A DNA stretch of 10,256 bases from Larix sibirica (lineage: Eukaryota; Streptophyta; Pinopsida; Pinales; Pinaceae). Within the stretch, counting starts at the first letter, position 1, and every line of letters starts with the position of its first letter. Of this stretch, positions 1-8,435 are shown one piece after another. The notes under the pieces were generated by a model. It saw only the letters and a program-made list of their open reading frames with translations. It did not search any database and had not been told where the DNA came from. The stretch spans positions 14,707 to 24,962 of the forward strand of contig NWUY0300024790.1 in NCBI GenBank assembly GCA_004151065.3, in the 5' to 3' direction. Position numbers and translations under genes: made by a program.

Positions 1-25
1 TATATATATATATATATATATATAT
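1..25. repeat. (TA)n microsatellite
   Basis: The window opens with about twelve uninterrupted TA dinucleotides. The tract may continue beyond the left edge. It is an ordinary plant simple repeat with no visible link to a gene. Confidence 0.97.
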
Positions 26-868
26 GTTCTTGGAATACCCGTGATATAGCAGACACATTTCTGAATGCCTGCGATACAAATCAATTGTGAAAGTCTATCA
101 GATTCTTTTATGTGAATCCGTATTTAGTTGCTGCATCATGACTAGATCTGTTAATAAAATGAACAAAACTATGGAATTAGTGTTTCCATATGAATCTGGG
201 TAAATTTATTAGTGCGTTGATACGGTTATATCTACCCAAAATGGTTTCTAAGATCAATGGTAAATTTATTATAGATTGGTTATTAGGTCAAATTCATCCG
301 TTACTTTGAGCCAATGTCGTTATGAATATTCCGTTAGATTTAGATTGCTTAATGTGGGGGAAATCTGATCTACTCTATTCAAATAAAGCCTACTCAGAGT
401 TTTCTTCATATATGCTACGAATCTACGGTTTCTAGATTACAACCAGTATTATATGCCAACCAAATATGTTATAGATCTAGGAATTCCTGATCGCGGCAAT
501 CTCCTAGATTGAGTTGGTTATGTATTTATTTGTTTGAAATTTATACTAAGATGTTCGATCTATTTTTCCATTGTAATCTTCTTGAATAAAAAAAATAAAA
601 AATAATTTTCCTACTGCTCTTTTTTTTTTCTCTTTCATTGACTGTTACGTGATTGAGGCTATAATGGTGTGGCTGGAACTATGACTAAATTTTCTTCGAT
701 AAAAATAAATTGCATTGAACTTGAACAATAACATATATATAACACTTTATTTTACACTTATATTTTACAAGTATAGGTTGTGAATTGCTTCAACTTGTTG
801 AGTTTCATAATGCAAATCAATGAACCAATATGTCTGTTAAAATGGGAGTTCCACCACAATTTCCGAAA
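26..868. other. AT-rich stretch without a recognisable gene
   Basis: No reading frame, RNA gene or transposon end can be supported here. There are A/T homopolymer tracts near 587-605 and 621-633. A 13-bp direct repeat (ggtaaatttatta) sits at 199-211 and 259-271. Since exon-like blocks with splice sites follow at 991, part of this stretch could be intron, but no upstream exon could be identified. Confidence 0.6.
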
Positions 869-917
869 AATAATAAAAGCACAACTTCCACCAAAATTCT
901 GTTGTGCTTTTATTATT
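869..917. repeat. Perfect 17-bp inverted repeat (hairpin)
   Basis: The arms at 869-885 (AATAATAAAAGCACAAC) and 901-917 are exact reverse complements, separated by a 15-nt loop. The arms end abruptly on both sides. Such a hairpin could be the core of a very small foldback or MITE-like element, or a chance product of AT-rich sequence, though 17 exact pairs is long for chance. No flanking target duplication was recognised. Confidence 0.85.
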
Positions 918-990
918 AATGATTTCTAAAACAGAAAATTCAGATCATGTACTGGAATGGAACTGACGGGTGCCTTGTTTTTTATTACAG

Positions 991-1071
991 GTATCGATTC
1001 CAGAAGTACTGGTTAGAAGGGCAAAAGAAAGGCATGGTAAAATATTTCATTCTCGAAGTGCTTTCTTGCTG
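991..1071 (+). CDS. Candidate internal exon, 27 codons, gene unknown
   Basis: The 81-nt block is open in phase 0 and encodes a basic peptide that begins VSIPEVLVRRAKERHGK and ends SAFLL. I do not recognise the family. It is preceded by a textbook plant acceptor: a CTGAC branch-point-like motif at 963-967, a T-rich tract and CAG ending at 990. It is followed by a GTAAAT donor at 1072. The next 84 nt form an AT-rich GT-AG intron that joins it in phase to a second block at 1156. No exon upstream in the window could be identified. It may be the 3' part of a real gene, a captured gene fragment, or a coincidence of splice-like signals. Confidence 0.42.
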
Positions 1072-1155
1072 GTAAATATTTATTTTGCTTTTTTACGATA
1101 AAAATACACCAAGGAATGCATGCTGCAATTTTTTATTAGGTTCTTGTTTCTTCAG

Positions 1156-1200
1156 GTCATTCAAATGGGATCTAGGAAATTAACAATGCATGCACAATGA
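1156..1200 (+). CDS. Candidate last exon, 14 codons plus TGA
   Basis: After the 84-nt putative intron (1072-1155, GTAAAT to TTTCTTCAG) the frame of the preceding exon continues without a shift through VIQMGSRKLTMHAQ to TGA at 1198-1200. The acceptor has a strong pyrimidine tract (ttcttgtttcttcag). If real, this is the C-terminus of the encoded protein and 3' UTR begins at 1201. The block is very short and the stop may simply mark random sequence, so it depends on the evidence for the previous exon. Confidence 0.35.
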   Translation, partial: VIQMGSRKLTMHAQ

Positions 1201-1234
1201 CAGTTGGCAGCCTAGACAAACTTATATGGTATGG

Positions 1235-1367
1235 CATTAAATGTCATATGATGATATATCATCATTGATAGTTTACGTTACAGGTTTATGTTTTTTTTTT
1301 TCAATTTTTCAATTCAGAATCGATAGGGCACAATTTCATATGACATTAAATGTCATATGATGATATA
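1235..1367. repeat. 24-bp direct repeat pair embedded in palindromes
   Basis: An identical 24-bp sequence (starting cattaaatgtcatatgat) lies at 1235-1258 and 1344-1367. The second copy is half of a palindrome with 11-bp arms (tcatatgacat at 1336-1346 and its complement at 1350-1360) around a 3-nt centre. The first copy runs into an 18-bp perfect palindrome (atgatgatatatcatcat) at 1248-1265. The intervening DNA is AT-rich. This could be the footprint of a foldback element or a local duplication, and no function is evident. Confidence 0.8.
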
Positions 1368-1410
1368 GCATTTCATTAATAAATGATATTTTAGTGTCAA
1401 GTTTTTTCCC

Positions 1411-1541
1411 TTTCAATTTTAAGTTTTTATAATTTTATAATTTTTTTGCACACCATAGAAAAATAGTCAACGAGTTTTTTTTTCAATTTTTATGCTTTTA
1501 TAATTTTACAATTCTTTTGCACGCCGGAGAAAAATAATCAA
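1411..1541. repeat. Imperfect tandem duplication, unit about 70 bp
   Basis: Positions 1411-1470 and 1481-1541 align over about 60 bases. Both begin tttcaatttt, pass through a T/A-rich core, and then read ttttgcac followed by a purine-rich stretch ending in tcaa. The copies differ by several substitutions and one indel, so the duplication is not recent. It is not coding. Confidence 0.75.
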
Positions 1542-1702
1542 ATCTTGGTAATGCACTAATCGGAAATTTGCACCAATAAAAAGTAGGTTATCTAATTTGC
1601 AAAAATTCAGAAAATATTTTTACATTTTAGAAAATTAATTTTAATAAAAAAAAATAGAAAATCATAGTTAACATTTGATTTAAAATTTAAAATATAAGGA
1701 CC

Positions 1703-1778
1703 AATAAGAGAGTCATCATTCATAGAATCTATGCAGAGACTAATAAGAGAGTCATCATTCATAGAATCGTGGCAGAGT
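1703..1778. repeat. Two-copy tandem repeat, 39-bp period
   Basis: A 27-bp block beginning aataagagagtcatcatt is identical at 1703-1729 and 1742-1768. In both copies it is followed by a diverged atgcagagac / tggcagagtc tail. The short minus-strand open frame here owes its repeated SMNDDSLI peptide to this duplication and is not taken as a gene. Confidence 0.85.
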
Positions 1779-1861
1779 CTACGTGAAGAGTCCACTAGAA
1801 ATTTTTCGATGTATTTAAGTCAATAAAATGTGCCCCATGCCCCATATGTAGCACAGAAATA

Positions 1862-1882
1862 GTGCATTGTTAAACAATGCAC
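1862..1882. repeat. Palindrome gtgcattgtt-A-aacaatgcac
   Basis: Two perfect 10-bp arms flank a single central A. The arm sequence recurs in variant form, in both orientations, through 1900-2160 (for example acaatgcacc near 2013-2022 and ggtgcattgt near 2056). This ties the palindrome to the repeat-rich element proposed just to the right, although it lies outside that element's proposed left end. Confidence 0.8.
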
Positions 1883-1933
1883 CACCCATAAAACAAATAA
1901 AAACTTTTTGGTGTGTTCAATAACACAACGCAC

Positions 1934-2318
1934 CACTACAACAAAAATGGAAAGAAAACAAGCCAATGCATTCCATACCACACAACGCATCGTTATTGGT
2001 GGGTTGTAAAGAACAATGCACCGCTACCTTAAAAAGTAGACATAAAACCAAAACTGGTGCATTGTATAATGCAACGTGTTGTCTTATTAATAATAAAAAT
2101 AAAAAATCTTACCGATGCATCGATTTGATTGTAACACATCATTATTAGTGCATTGCAAGACTAAACACACAAATTAGCATAGCAACATAGGCCAAACTTG
2201 CAATTTTTAATTTGTGTAAAAATTGCCGCACCAGTGCTTGTCATGATAAAAACAAGACCGATGTGCAAGAAAACAAGGAGCACCGCAATAGTTGTTGTGC
2301 TTCTTTTCTATTGTAGTG
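1934..2318. mobile_element. Candidate CACTA-like non-autonomous DNA transposon (about 385 bp)
   Basis: The left end reads CACTACAACAAAAATGG at 1934-1950. The reverse complement of the right end at 2318 reads CACTACAATAGAAAAGAA. The first eight bases are identical and about 14 of 18 match, and the left end resembles known plant CACTA (En/Spm) termini. The interior is rich in short repeats in both orientations (variants of ACAATGCACC and GGTGCATTGT), as expected of CACTA subterminal regions. There is no transposase; the short open frames inside have no coding character. The flanking triplets are cac and cgc, so the expected 3-bp target duplication is imperfect. Similar motifs outside the left end suggest nesting or a misplaced boundary. 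Confidence 0.45.
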
Positions 2319-2571
2319 CGCCAACCATGGTGTAGATAATTTATTTTAGGCACACCGGTTTTTTTACAACAATTATTTTGCAAAAAGAAATTAGTTTGAG
2401 TATTTGATAAATACAAAATGATTGTATATGTAGGTTTGTGTTATGGTTTTGATTTGTTTTTATCTATATACATGTTCCTAAGAATAATTTTATGTGAATC
2501 CAAGATGACGAGGCACACATCAACAACAATATCCCGACCCATACAACTTTGTACATCAGTGGGATTCAAGA
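2319..2571. other. Non-coding stretch between transposon relics
   Basis: No feature can be supported here. The sequence is AT-rich, and short open frames on both strands lack coding character or family resemblance. The reading frame of the unknown relic downstream becomes readable near 2572, and its true start was not found. Confidence 0.5.
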
Positions 2572-3484
2572 GAGAGGGAGAGGATACTTCCTCGCCCTAT
2601 TATGGGTCACACACGTTCTCTTTTGAGGATTTTTGGCCTCAATTTTTATGAGGAGGATACATCCCTTAGGGGGGACTCCTTGTTTTTACAATAGTTGATC
2701 TATCATTGGGATCATGACAGGTGGGATTTTAGGGTCGATCCTGATCTGTGGTATTATCCCATAGAGGAGGATGTTTATTTCATCATTGGGTTGTCTAGGA
2801 GGGGGAAGTATTGACCCTCGTTCCCATATCTATCGCTTAGTGTTGCAGGAGAGAGCCATCTGGCGTACGTGCAGATATAGGTCAACCCTGACAATGTAGA
2901 CCCTACATAGTTCTAGGTTGTTGGCGTCCAGTTGTGGTTACATACATTTTTTACAGAGGATGTTAGGTGTAGATCTCTTATTATCACAACACTTGCACAC
3001 TCTACCTCTGATGGAAAACACATTAGTTTCTCATGGATGTACTATGTGGATAATTTAGTACAGAGGCCTTGATTGATTAGGTGGTTGATGATATTTTAAG
3101 ACAGATTTGTTTTGATTTAGGTCATTGTCTCTCATTTTTTGATGGAAGAGAATTATTCCCTTTTGCATCAGAGCCATTTACCTTAATTTTTGAGAGGTTT
3201 CATGCCACTTGACCTACATTAACCAATGGCCTCCCTCCTAGGCCTATAACTAATGCACATATGCGCATGTGGGGGTAGTTGTTTCTCAAGAGTGGTCATT
3301 CAGAGTGGCCATGTAGTTCGGTCGATCAAGAGATTTGAATTTTTTTGGGTATGGAAAGGACAATGATGTCCTTAATATTGTACAATATCCATATGCATGG
3401 ATGGATTGAAGAGTATGCCCTAAAATTATTTTTACTTTGGATGAGCCACCAAATGAGAGAGTTATTGTTATTTTTATGTTTTGA
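2572..3484 (+). pseudogene. Decayed coding region of unknown family
   Basis: A protein-like reading can be followed for about 300 codons: first frame from 2572 to about 3075, third frame to about 3320, then second frame to 3484, so two frameshifts. Nine in-frame stops interrupt it (TAG at 2692, 2878, 2908, 2914 and 3276; TGA at 2812, 3070, 3210 and 3407) and none is TAA, although AT-rich random sequence would favour TAA. Recognisable peptides include HWDHDRWDF, EEDVYFIIGLSRRG, TTLAHSTSDGK, SFFDGRELFPF and NFFGYGKDNDVL. EEDVYFIIGL loosely recalls the tLeDVa-GLp motif of the plant mobile domain, but this is too weak for a call. No membrane segment, zinc finger or catalytic triad is evident. It is probably the remains of a transposon or retroelement protein. 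It ends where the LINE sequence begins. Confidence 0.6.
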
Positions 3485-4647
3485 TAAATATAATTGATGT
3501 TATCTGGGAGAAGGATGAGGACACCAACAGACTTATGAAAGTAATATGGGAGTGGAACTCCTATGTGCTTAGGTTTAAACATTGGACTCCCTTTTTTGAC
3601 TTGTGCATTGATAAAATTTTCAAACAGAACATATGGGTCAAGTTAGCAGTCCTTCCCCTGGAGTTATGGTCGATTGGGATTTTTCAGAAGCTTGGGGAAA
3701 CCCTAGGTTCTTTCCTTAGAGAAAATATGGGTTTCATTGAGACGTGTATCCTCTTTGTTGCCAAAATTTTGGTTGAGTTGGATTTAAGGGATGGGTTGTC
3801 AGAGGAGGTGGAAATTTCGCTGAAAGGAAAAACATGGGTGTAATCACTGATTACAAGGGCATTCCATTTAAATTTAATGTTTTCCACTGCTTCCTCCATA
3901 TAGCACAAGACTTCTCTATTCCTTTCAAGAAAAATATATGGCAGAGGAAGGAAACATAACAGTTGAATGATGACCTCTCCTCCATGTCTGCTACAATTGA
4001 ACCCTTCACTTTAGGAGGTATATTTCAGAAGCTGAATGGGGTGCCGACCCAGTCTCTTTGGTTTTAGTAGTATGGTTTCTCCTATTGAGACTCTTCCTTC
4101 GGGGTTTTTTAGGGTTTTTAGTGAGGTTTTCCCCTCTTTTGGATCATGTTTTGGGTCTGGTTTTTATTCGAAACCCTATCGATCTATTACCGTCCATTCA
4201 ATTTCGGACTCTTGGTACCTTTTTTCCCGAGTGCATAAGCCTCTCTCCTATATTCTTTCTTCTCCTTTATCATGTCCGGAGCCTTAAGGCTCTCCTGAAA
4301 CCCTCTCTAGCCCTCCCTCCCCCTTGCTCCTGACTCCTGTGGCTTCTGACCATGAGGTTTTCTCTCTATATTCAACCTCATCTACTTCCTCGGGGTCATA
4401 CCTTACTCCTCTCACTTTGATTTTCTCTAGAGACCACTTAGATGATGCTTTAGAGCAGAGGCCTGATGATCCTATCTTGGACCAAAACCTATCTGGTTCT
4501 AGTCCCCCATCTTCACCATAGCCTGTTAATTTGAAATAACCAAAATCCACAGTTGGATACAACTTGAGATCTAAATCAGGGAAAAAAAATCGGTGGTCAC
4601 GGCTTGGGAGGTATCAGAGGTATTTGCAAAAGCTCAACCAAGCTTAG
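3463..4647 (+). pseudogene. LINE ORF1 relic (DUF4283-like, degenerate zinc knuckle)
   Basis: ORF1 of plant LINEs is an RNA-binding protein. The first-frame part, to 3842, carries the DUF4283 pattern: SYVLRFKHWTPFFD, then WVKLAVLPLELW, then a segment ending VELDLRDGL. A frameshift near 3840 leads to third-frame ITDYKGIPFKF and the position of the CX2CX4HX4C knuckle, where the three cysteines are phenylalanine and only the histidine remains (about 3867-3914). Another shift near 4030-4070 returns to the first frame for a Ser/Pro-rich linker (4036-4521) and a basic tail with GYNLRSKSGKKNRW, typical of plant LINE ORF1. Stops occur at 3957, 4285, 4519 and 4537. The TAG at 4645 may be the original end. 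The N-terminus is missing or unrecognisable. Confidence 0.85.
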
Positions 4648-4766
4648 AGGTAGAATATTTATTATGGACTCGGCCAGATCACAGGTTGTGCTATACATTA
4701 ATGCTGGAAGACAACTGAGTATTAATGGGTCACTTAGAGTAGGAAAACCAGATCCAAGTTACCTTA

Positions 4767-5460
4767 ATGTTAGTTCTCTCACTTAATTCTAGAGGGATTG
4801 GGTTTCCCTAAAAAAAAAAACCCTGAAATTGTTAATTGGTGTTAATTGGGTTTATCTTGCTTCAAGAATATTTAGCAAGTGGTGATATGATTATCAAGGT
4901 TATCAAGCGTTTTCTTCTATGTTGGTATTTTATTTGTGTCAATGCTAGAGGTAGGTCGAGTGGTTTGATTATTGGTTGGTTTACCAATTATTTCTTGTGC
5001 ACTAACAGCTGGGCCTTCCCTTCAGGTATGGGAGCTCTGTTATTCTCCAGAGAAATCAGAATGGCATATTCCTTCATTAATATTTATGGGCCATATCAAT
5101 AAAGGATGGAATTCTAGGACATATTGTTCATATCTAGGTTTCTTACTACAAACCGTATTGTTATTTGGGGTGATTTAAATTTCACATTGGGGGAGGATGA
5201 AATATGGAGGTAACAAGACTAAAGAGACCCTCTTCTTGAGTGTTTTGGTAGTAATTTATCTGAGCACTCTCTTATGGAAATGCCCCCCATCCATTTGAGG
5301 CCCATGTGGAGAAACATGCTATTGGGAGAAGCCTATATCGCTAAAAAACTTGACAGATTTCTCATAAATGAAGGTACTCTCCATTATGCCTCACTTATCT
5401 TCCAATGGGTGGGTAGCAGAGGGGATTCAGATCACCATCCTATTCTTCTAGATCTAAAAC
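4767..5460 (+). other. ORF2 endonuclease domain (APE-like EN), decayed
   Basis: The domain would nick target DNA to prime reverse transcription. Signature blocks survive in the third frame: NSRGIG (catalytic Asn; the usual preceding Trp is Leu), LQE with the metal-binding Glu at 4866, NIYGPY near 5080-5097, WGDLNF at 5166-5183, LDRFLIN near 5350, and GDSDHHPILL around 5424-5450 with the terminal Asp-His pair. The stretch after RGIGFP contains an 11-base A run with three stops and has probably lost frame locally, as has the segment around 5205-5222. Confidence 0.88.
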
Positions 5461-5632
5461 AAGGTTTCAAAAAACCTCCTATCCCCTTCAAATTTGATGT
5501 TTGTTGGTTGAAGGATATTGAATTTCATTAGATGATCCAAAAGGAATGGTATCCTTTTGATAAAGATAGCCCTTCTGCAACGGTGATCCGATTTAACAAT
5601 AATTTCAATAAAATCAAATCATTGGCTATTCC

Positions 5633-7425
5633 TGGACATATCAAAAGAGACGTGACCAATATTAGGAGTTAAGGAATATTGAAGCATCTCTTAAATATTT
5701 TCACAATCGGTTTCCTAAGGGGTATATTTCAGCTGACCAGAAACAAGAAATATTACAATTGGAAAAATAGAAAATATGGTTTCTTCTTGATGAGGAAGCT
5801 TCTGCTAGGTTGCAAAGCAGATATTTTTCATTACAACTTGGTGATAATAATACCAAATACTTCCATAATCATATTCAACATCAGAAAAATACCAATACTA
5901 TGTGGGAGTTACAAGATGAGGATGGAAATGATCATTCTAGTTTTCAGGAACTGACAAACTTAGGGGTTTAGCATTTTCAAAAAAATTATTCGGAAGATTG
6001 GGAGATATCAGTGCTCCAAATGATGAGCCTCACTATAGCTTTCCCCAACATGGTATCTGAGGAACAAAACGAGTCTCTTCAACTTCCTTTCAACATGGAT
6101 GAACTAAAAGAAGCTATTGCTTCTATGTAGAATGACAAAATCCTGGGTCCTAATGGGTGGGCTATTGAATTGTACGAAGCCTTCATGGAGGTTTTTGAGC
6201 AGGATATTCTTGTAGTTGTTGAGGAAACAAGGATAAAGTGAGGGATTCTTGTTGTCTTTAAATCAACCTTTATTTCAATTATCCCTAAAAAATATAAGGG
6301 TACTACTTTCAATGATTATAGACCCATTTCTTTGTGCAATTTCATCTATAAGTTAACTGCAAAAATCTTAGCTAGAAGAATAAAAGGGATTTTATCCAAT
6401 GGCATATCCATTGAACAGTTCGACTTCCTTAATGGAAGACAAATACATGACGCTATTGGAACAACTCAAGAGGTATTACATTCTATAAAAGTTCAAAATC
6501 TCCCTGCAACAGTTTTAAAGATTGATCTCAAGAGGGCCTATGATCAGGTAAATCGGACATATCTGAGGTTGGTTCTATTTAAAATTGGGTTTCATCTCTC
6601 TACAGTTAATTGGATGATGTCCTATGTTTAGACTATATCTTATGATGTCCTAATAAATGCATATGCATCTGGTTTTTTTAGACCCCATAAGGGTTTGAGA
6701 CAGGGCTTCCCTTTGCCACCTCTAGTTTTCCTTTGGATTGTAGAAGGTATTAGTAGATCCATGCAATTGAAAAATACTAATGGTTCTTTTAAAGGGATTA
6801 AGATTGAAGAAAATACCTCTCTATCACATCTGCTTTTTGTGGATGACATTTTGATTTTCAATGATGGATCTATAAGAGATATTACAAAATAGATCGCAAT
6901 CTTGGAGACTTTCACAAAATCCACATGTATTTCCATTAATTTTTTGAAGTCGACTATCCCCTTTATGAATTTTGACCAAGACTCGGTACTCTAGATTAGA
7001 TCTCATATACCATACCAAGAGGTAAATATTGACCAGGGGACTCACTACCTAGGTTTTCATATCAAGCCGAATGACTATGGTAAAAAGGACTGGTCTTGGA
7101 TGGTTAGAAAAATTGAGAAGATAATTAATCTCTGGTACAATTTTTGGCTCTCTAGGGGTGGCATATTGGTCCTTTTGAAATCCATTCTTGAAGCCATCCC
7201 TATCTACTGGATGATTATAGCTCACCTACCCAGTGGTACTATGAACCATATCAGGAATATATGTTTCAACTTCTTTTGGAATGGACACAAGGTGCAAAAT
7301 CCTTTTCATTGGATAGCATGGGACAGACTTACCTTTCCCAAGGAATATGGAGGATGGGGGTTGAAGTATCAGTCCTATTTGCAAGAGCTCTATCGTCCAA
7401 AAGTGTCTAGAGGATCTGAATTGTT
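5633..7425 (+). other. ORF2 linker and reverse transcriptase domain, decayed
   Basis: This second-frame segment holds the linker motif GDNNTKYFHN (about 5840-5869), the YRPISLCN block (6317), motif A with KIDLKRAYDQV (catalytic Asp at 6524), GLRQGFPLPP (6692-6721, where family members usually have RQGD or RQGC followed by PLSP), and the catalytic FVDDIL (6836-6853), a variant of FADD. After it come thumb-region blocks typical of plant LINEs: SRGGILVLLKSILEAIPIYW, FFWNG, and WDRLTFPKEYGGWGLK. Both active-site aspartates of FVDD are intact. Eight stops interrupt the segment, seven of them TAG. Confidence 0.95.
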
Positions 7426-7934
7426 AATACTCTTTGGACTCAAGTGGTGTACAACAAGTATATCTTTCCCCTATCAAATCAATATTGGTTTAGAGTTAGG
7501 GGAACAAGTTTTAGGAACATATCCACAATGTGGAAGCTGACCCTTGAATATTTTGAACTGGTCTTCGATTGGCTACAGTGGTGTATTAGGGATGGGAAAA
7601 AATTCATGCTCGACATCGATCTTTGGATTGGGAGCATGGAAAATTATAGTATTCCTAATCATATGATTGATTCTCTTCAGGAGCAAGGGTATTTTTATCT
7701 CACTTAGATTAATTATGTCCAAAACACAAACCTACACTGTCAAGCATGGCATAATGCAAACTATATGGGTTTTCATCATGCAGACGATGATATATGGGAA
7801 AATTACATCTCCTCTCTTTAGATCAACCACATTCGAATTACTGACAAAGCATATGAAATTATATGGTGCAAGAATTGTGCAGAAAGAAAATACACCCCAA
7901 ATCTTGGTTATAAAGTGTAAGAAAATAAAGGGAA

Positions 7935-8160
7935 AACCAAGAACTAGTCTGGTGGCATTTAGAGATCTGGAAAATAAACTGTCCACTAAATATTAAATTT
8001 TTTTCGTGGCTTGCTATATCAAACAGAGTACCAGTATGGGCCTTCCTTAGCAACAAAATATATGAAGGCCCTGTATGGTGCTCCCTATGCAGAGACAATG
8101 ATGAATCCATTTATCATTTGTTTATTCAATGCACATACATGCATAGAATGTGGGACCTCA
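7935..8160 (+). other. zf-RVT zinc-finger domain, motif intact
   Basis: The segment beginning LVWWHLEIWK and continuing FFSWLAISNRVP matches the zf-RVT domain found between reverse transcriptase and RNase H in plant LINEs. The metal ligands are all present: CSLC with cysteines at 8079 and 8088, His at 8115 and Cys at 8130 (H-x4-C), followed by MWDL. A frameshift lies just upstream, between the TAA at 7918 and about 7940. Inside the domain the frame is open. Confidence 0.85.
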
Positions 8161-8435
8161 CCCAACAGGTAATTTTTTTTATATATGACTGGTCCATACA
8201 TGATCTACACGATGCTCTAAAAACTTGGTTCCACTTTCCCGTATCTTCTACTTATCACTCTCTCCTAGTCCTTATGATTTGGATTACTTGGCTAGCACAA
8301 AATAAGGATGTATTTGAGTATTTTTATATCCCCCTCGAAGTGTGTGCATTCAAAATTCTGGCCATCATGGACTCTTTGCCCCATATAAATATCAAACAAA
8401 GGACAAGAACTATTACTGAAGAACATATGCACAGG

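Noticed and set aside
1607-1795. Minus-strand open frame with a repeated SMNDDSLI peptide
   Set aside because: The peptide repeat is a direct consequence of the 39-bp DNA tandem repeat; no family resemblance, promoter or homologous context.
1966-2148. Open frame inside the CACTA-like element
   Set aside because: It is built from the element's short inverted repeats, lacks transposase motifs, and is of chance length.
3286-3582. 98-codon minus-strand open frame
   Set aside because: It lies opposite the decayed plus-strand frames, which carry recognisable peptides, and crosses the proposed relic/LINE boundary.
4284-4562. 92-codon minus-strand open frame
   Set aside because: Antisense shadow of the Ser/Pro-rich ORF1 linker, whose TCC/CCT-type codons keep the opposite strand open.
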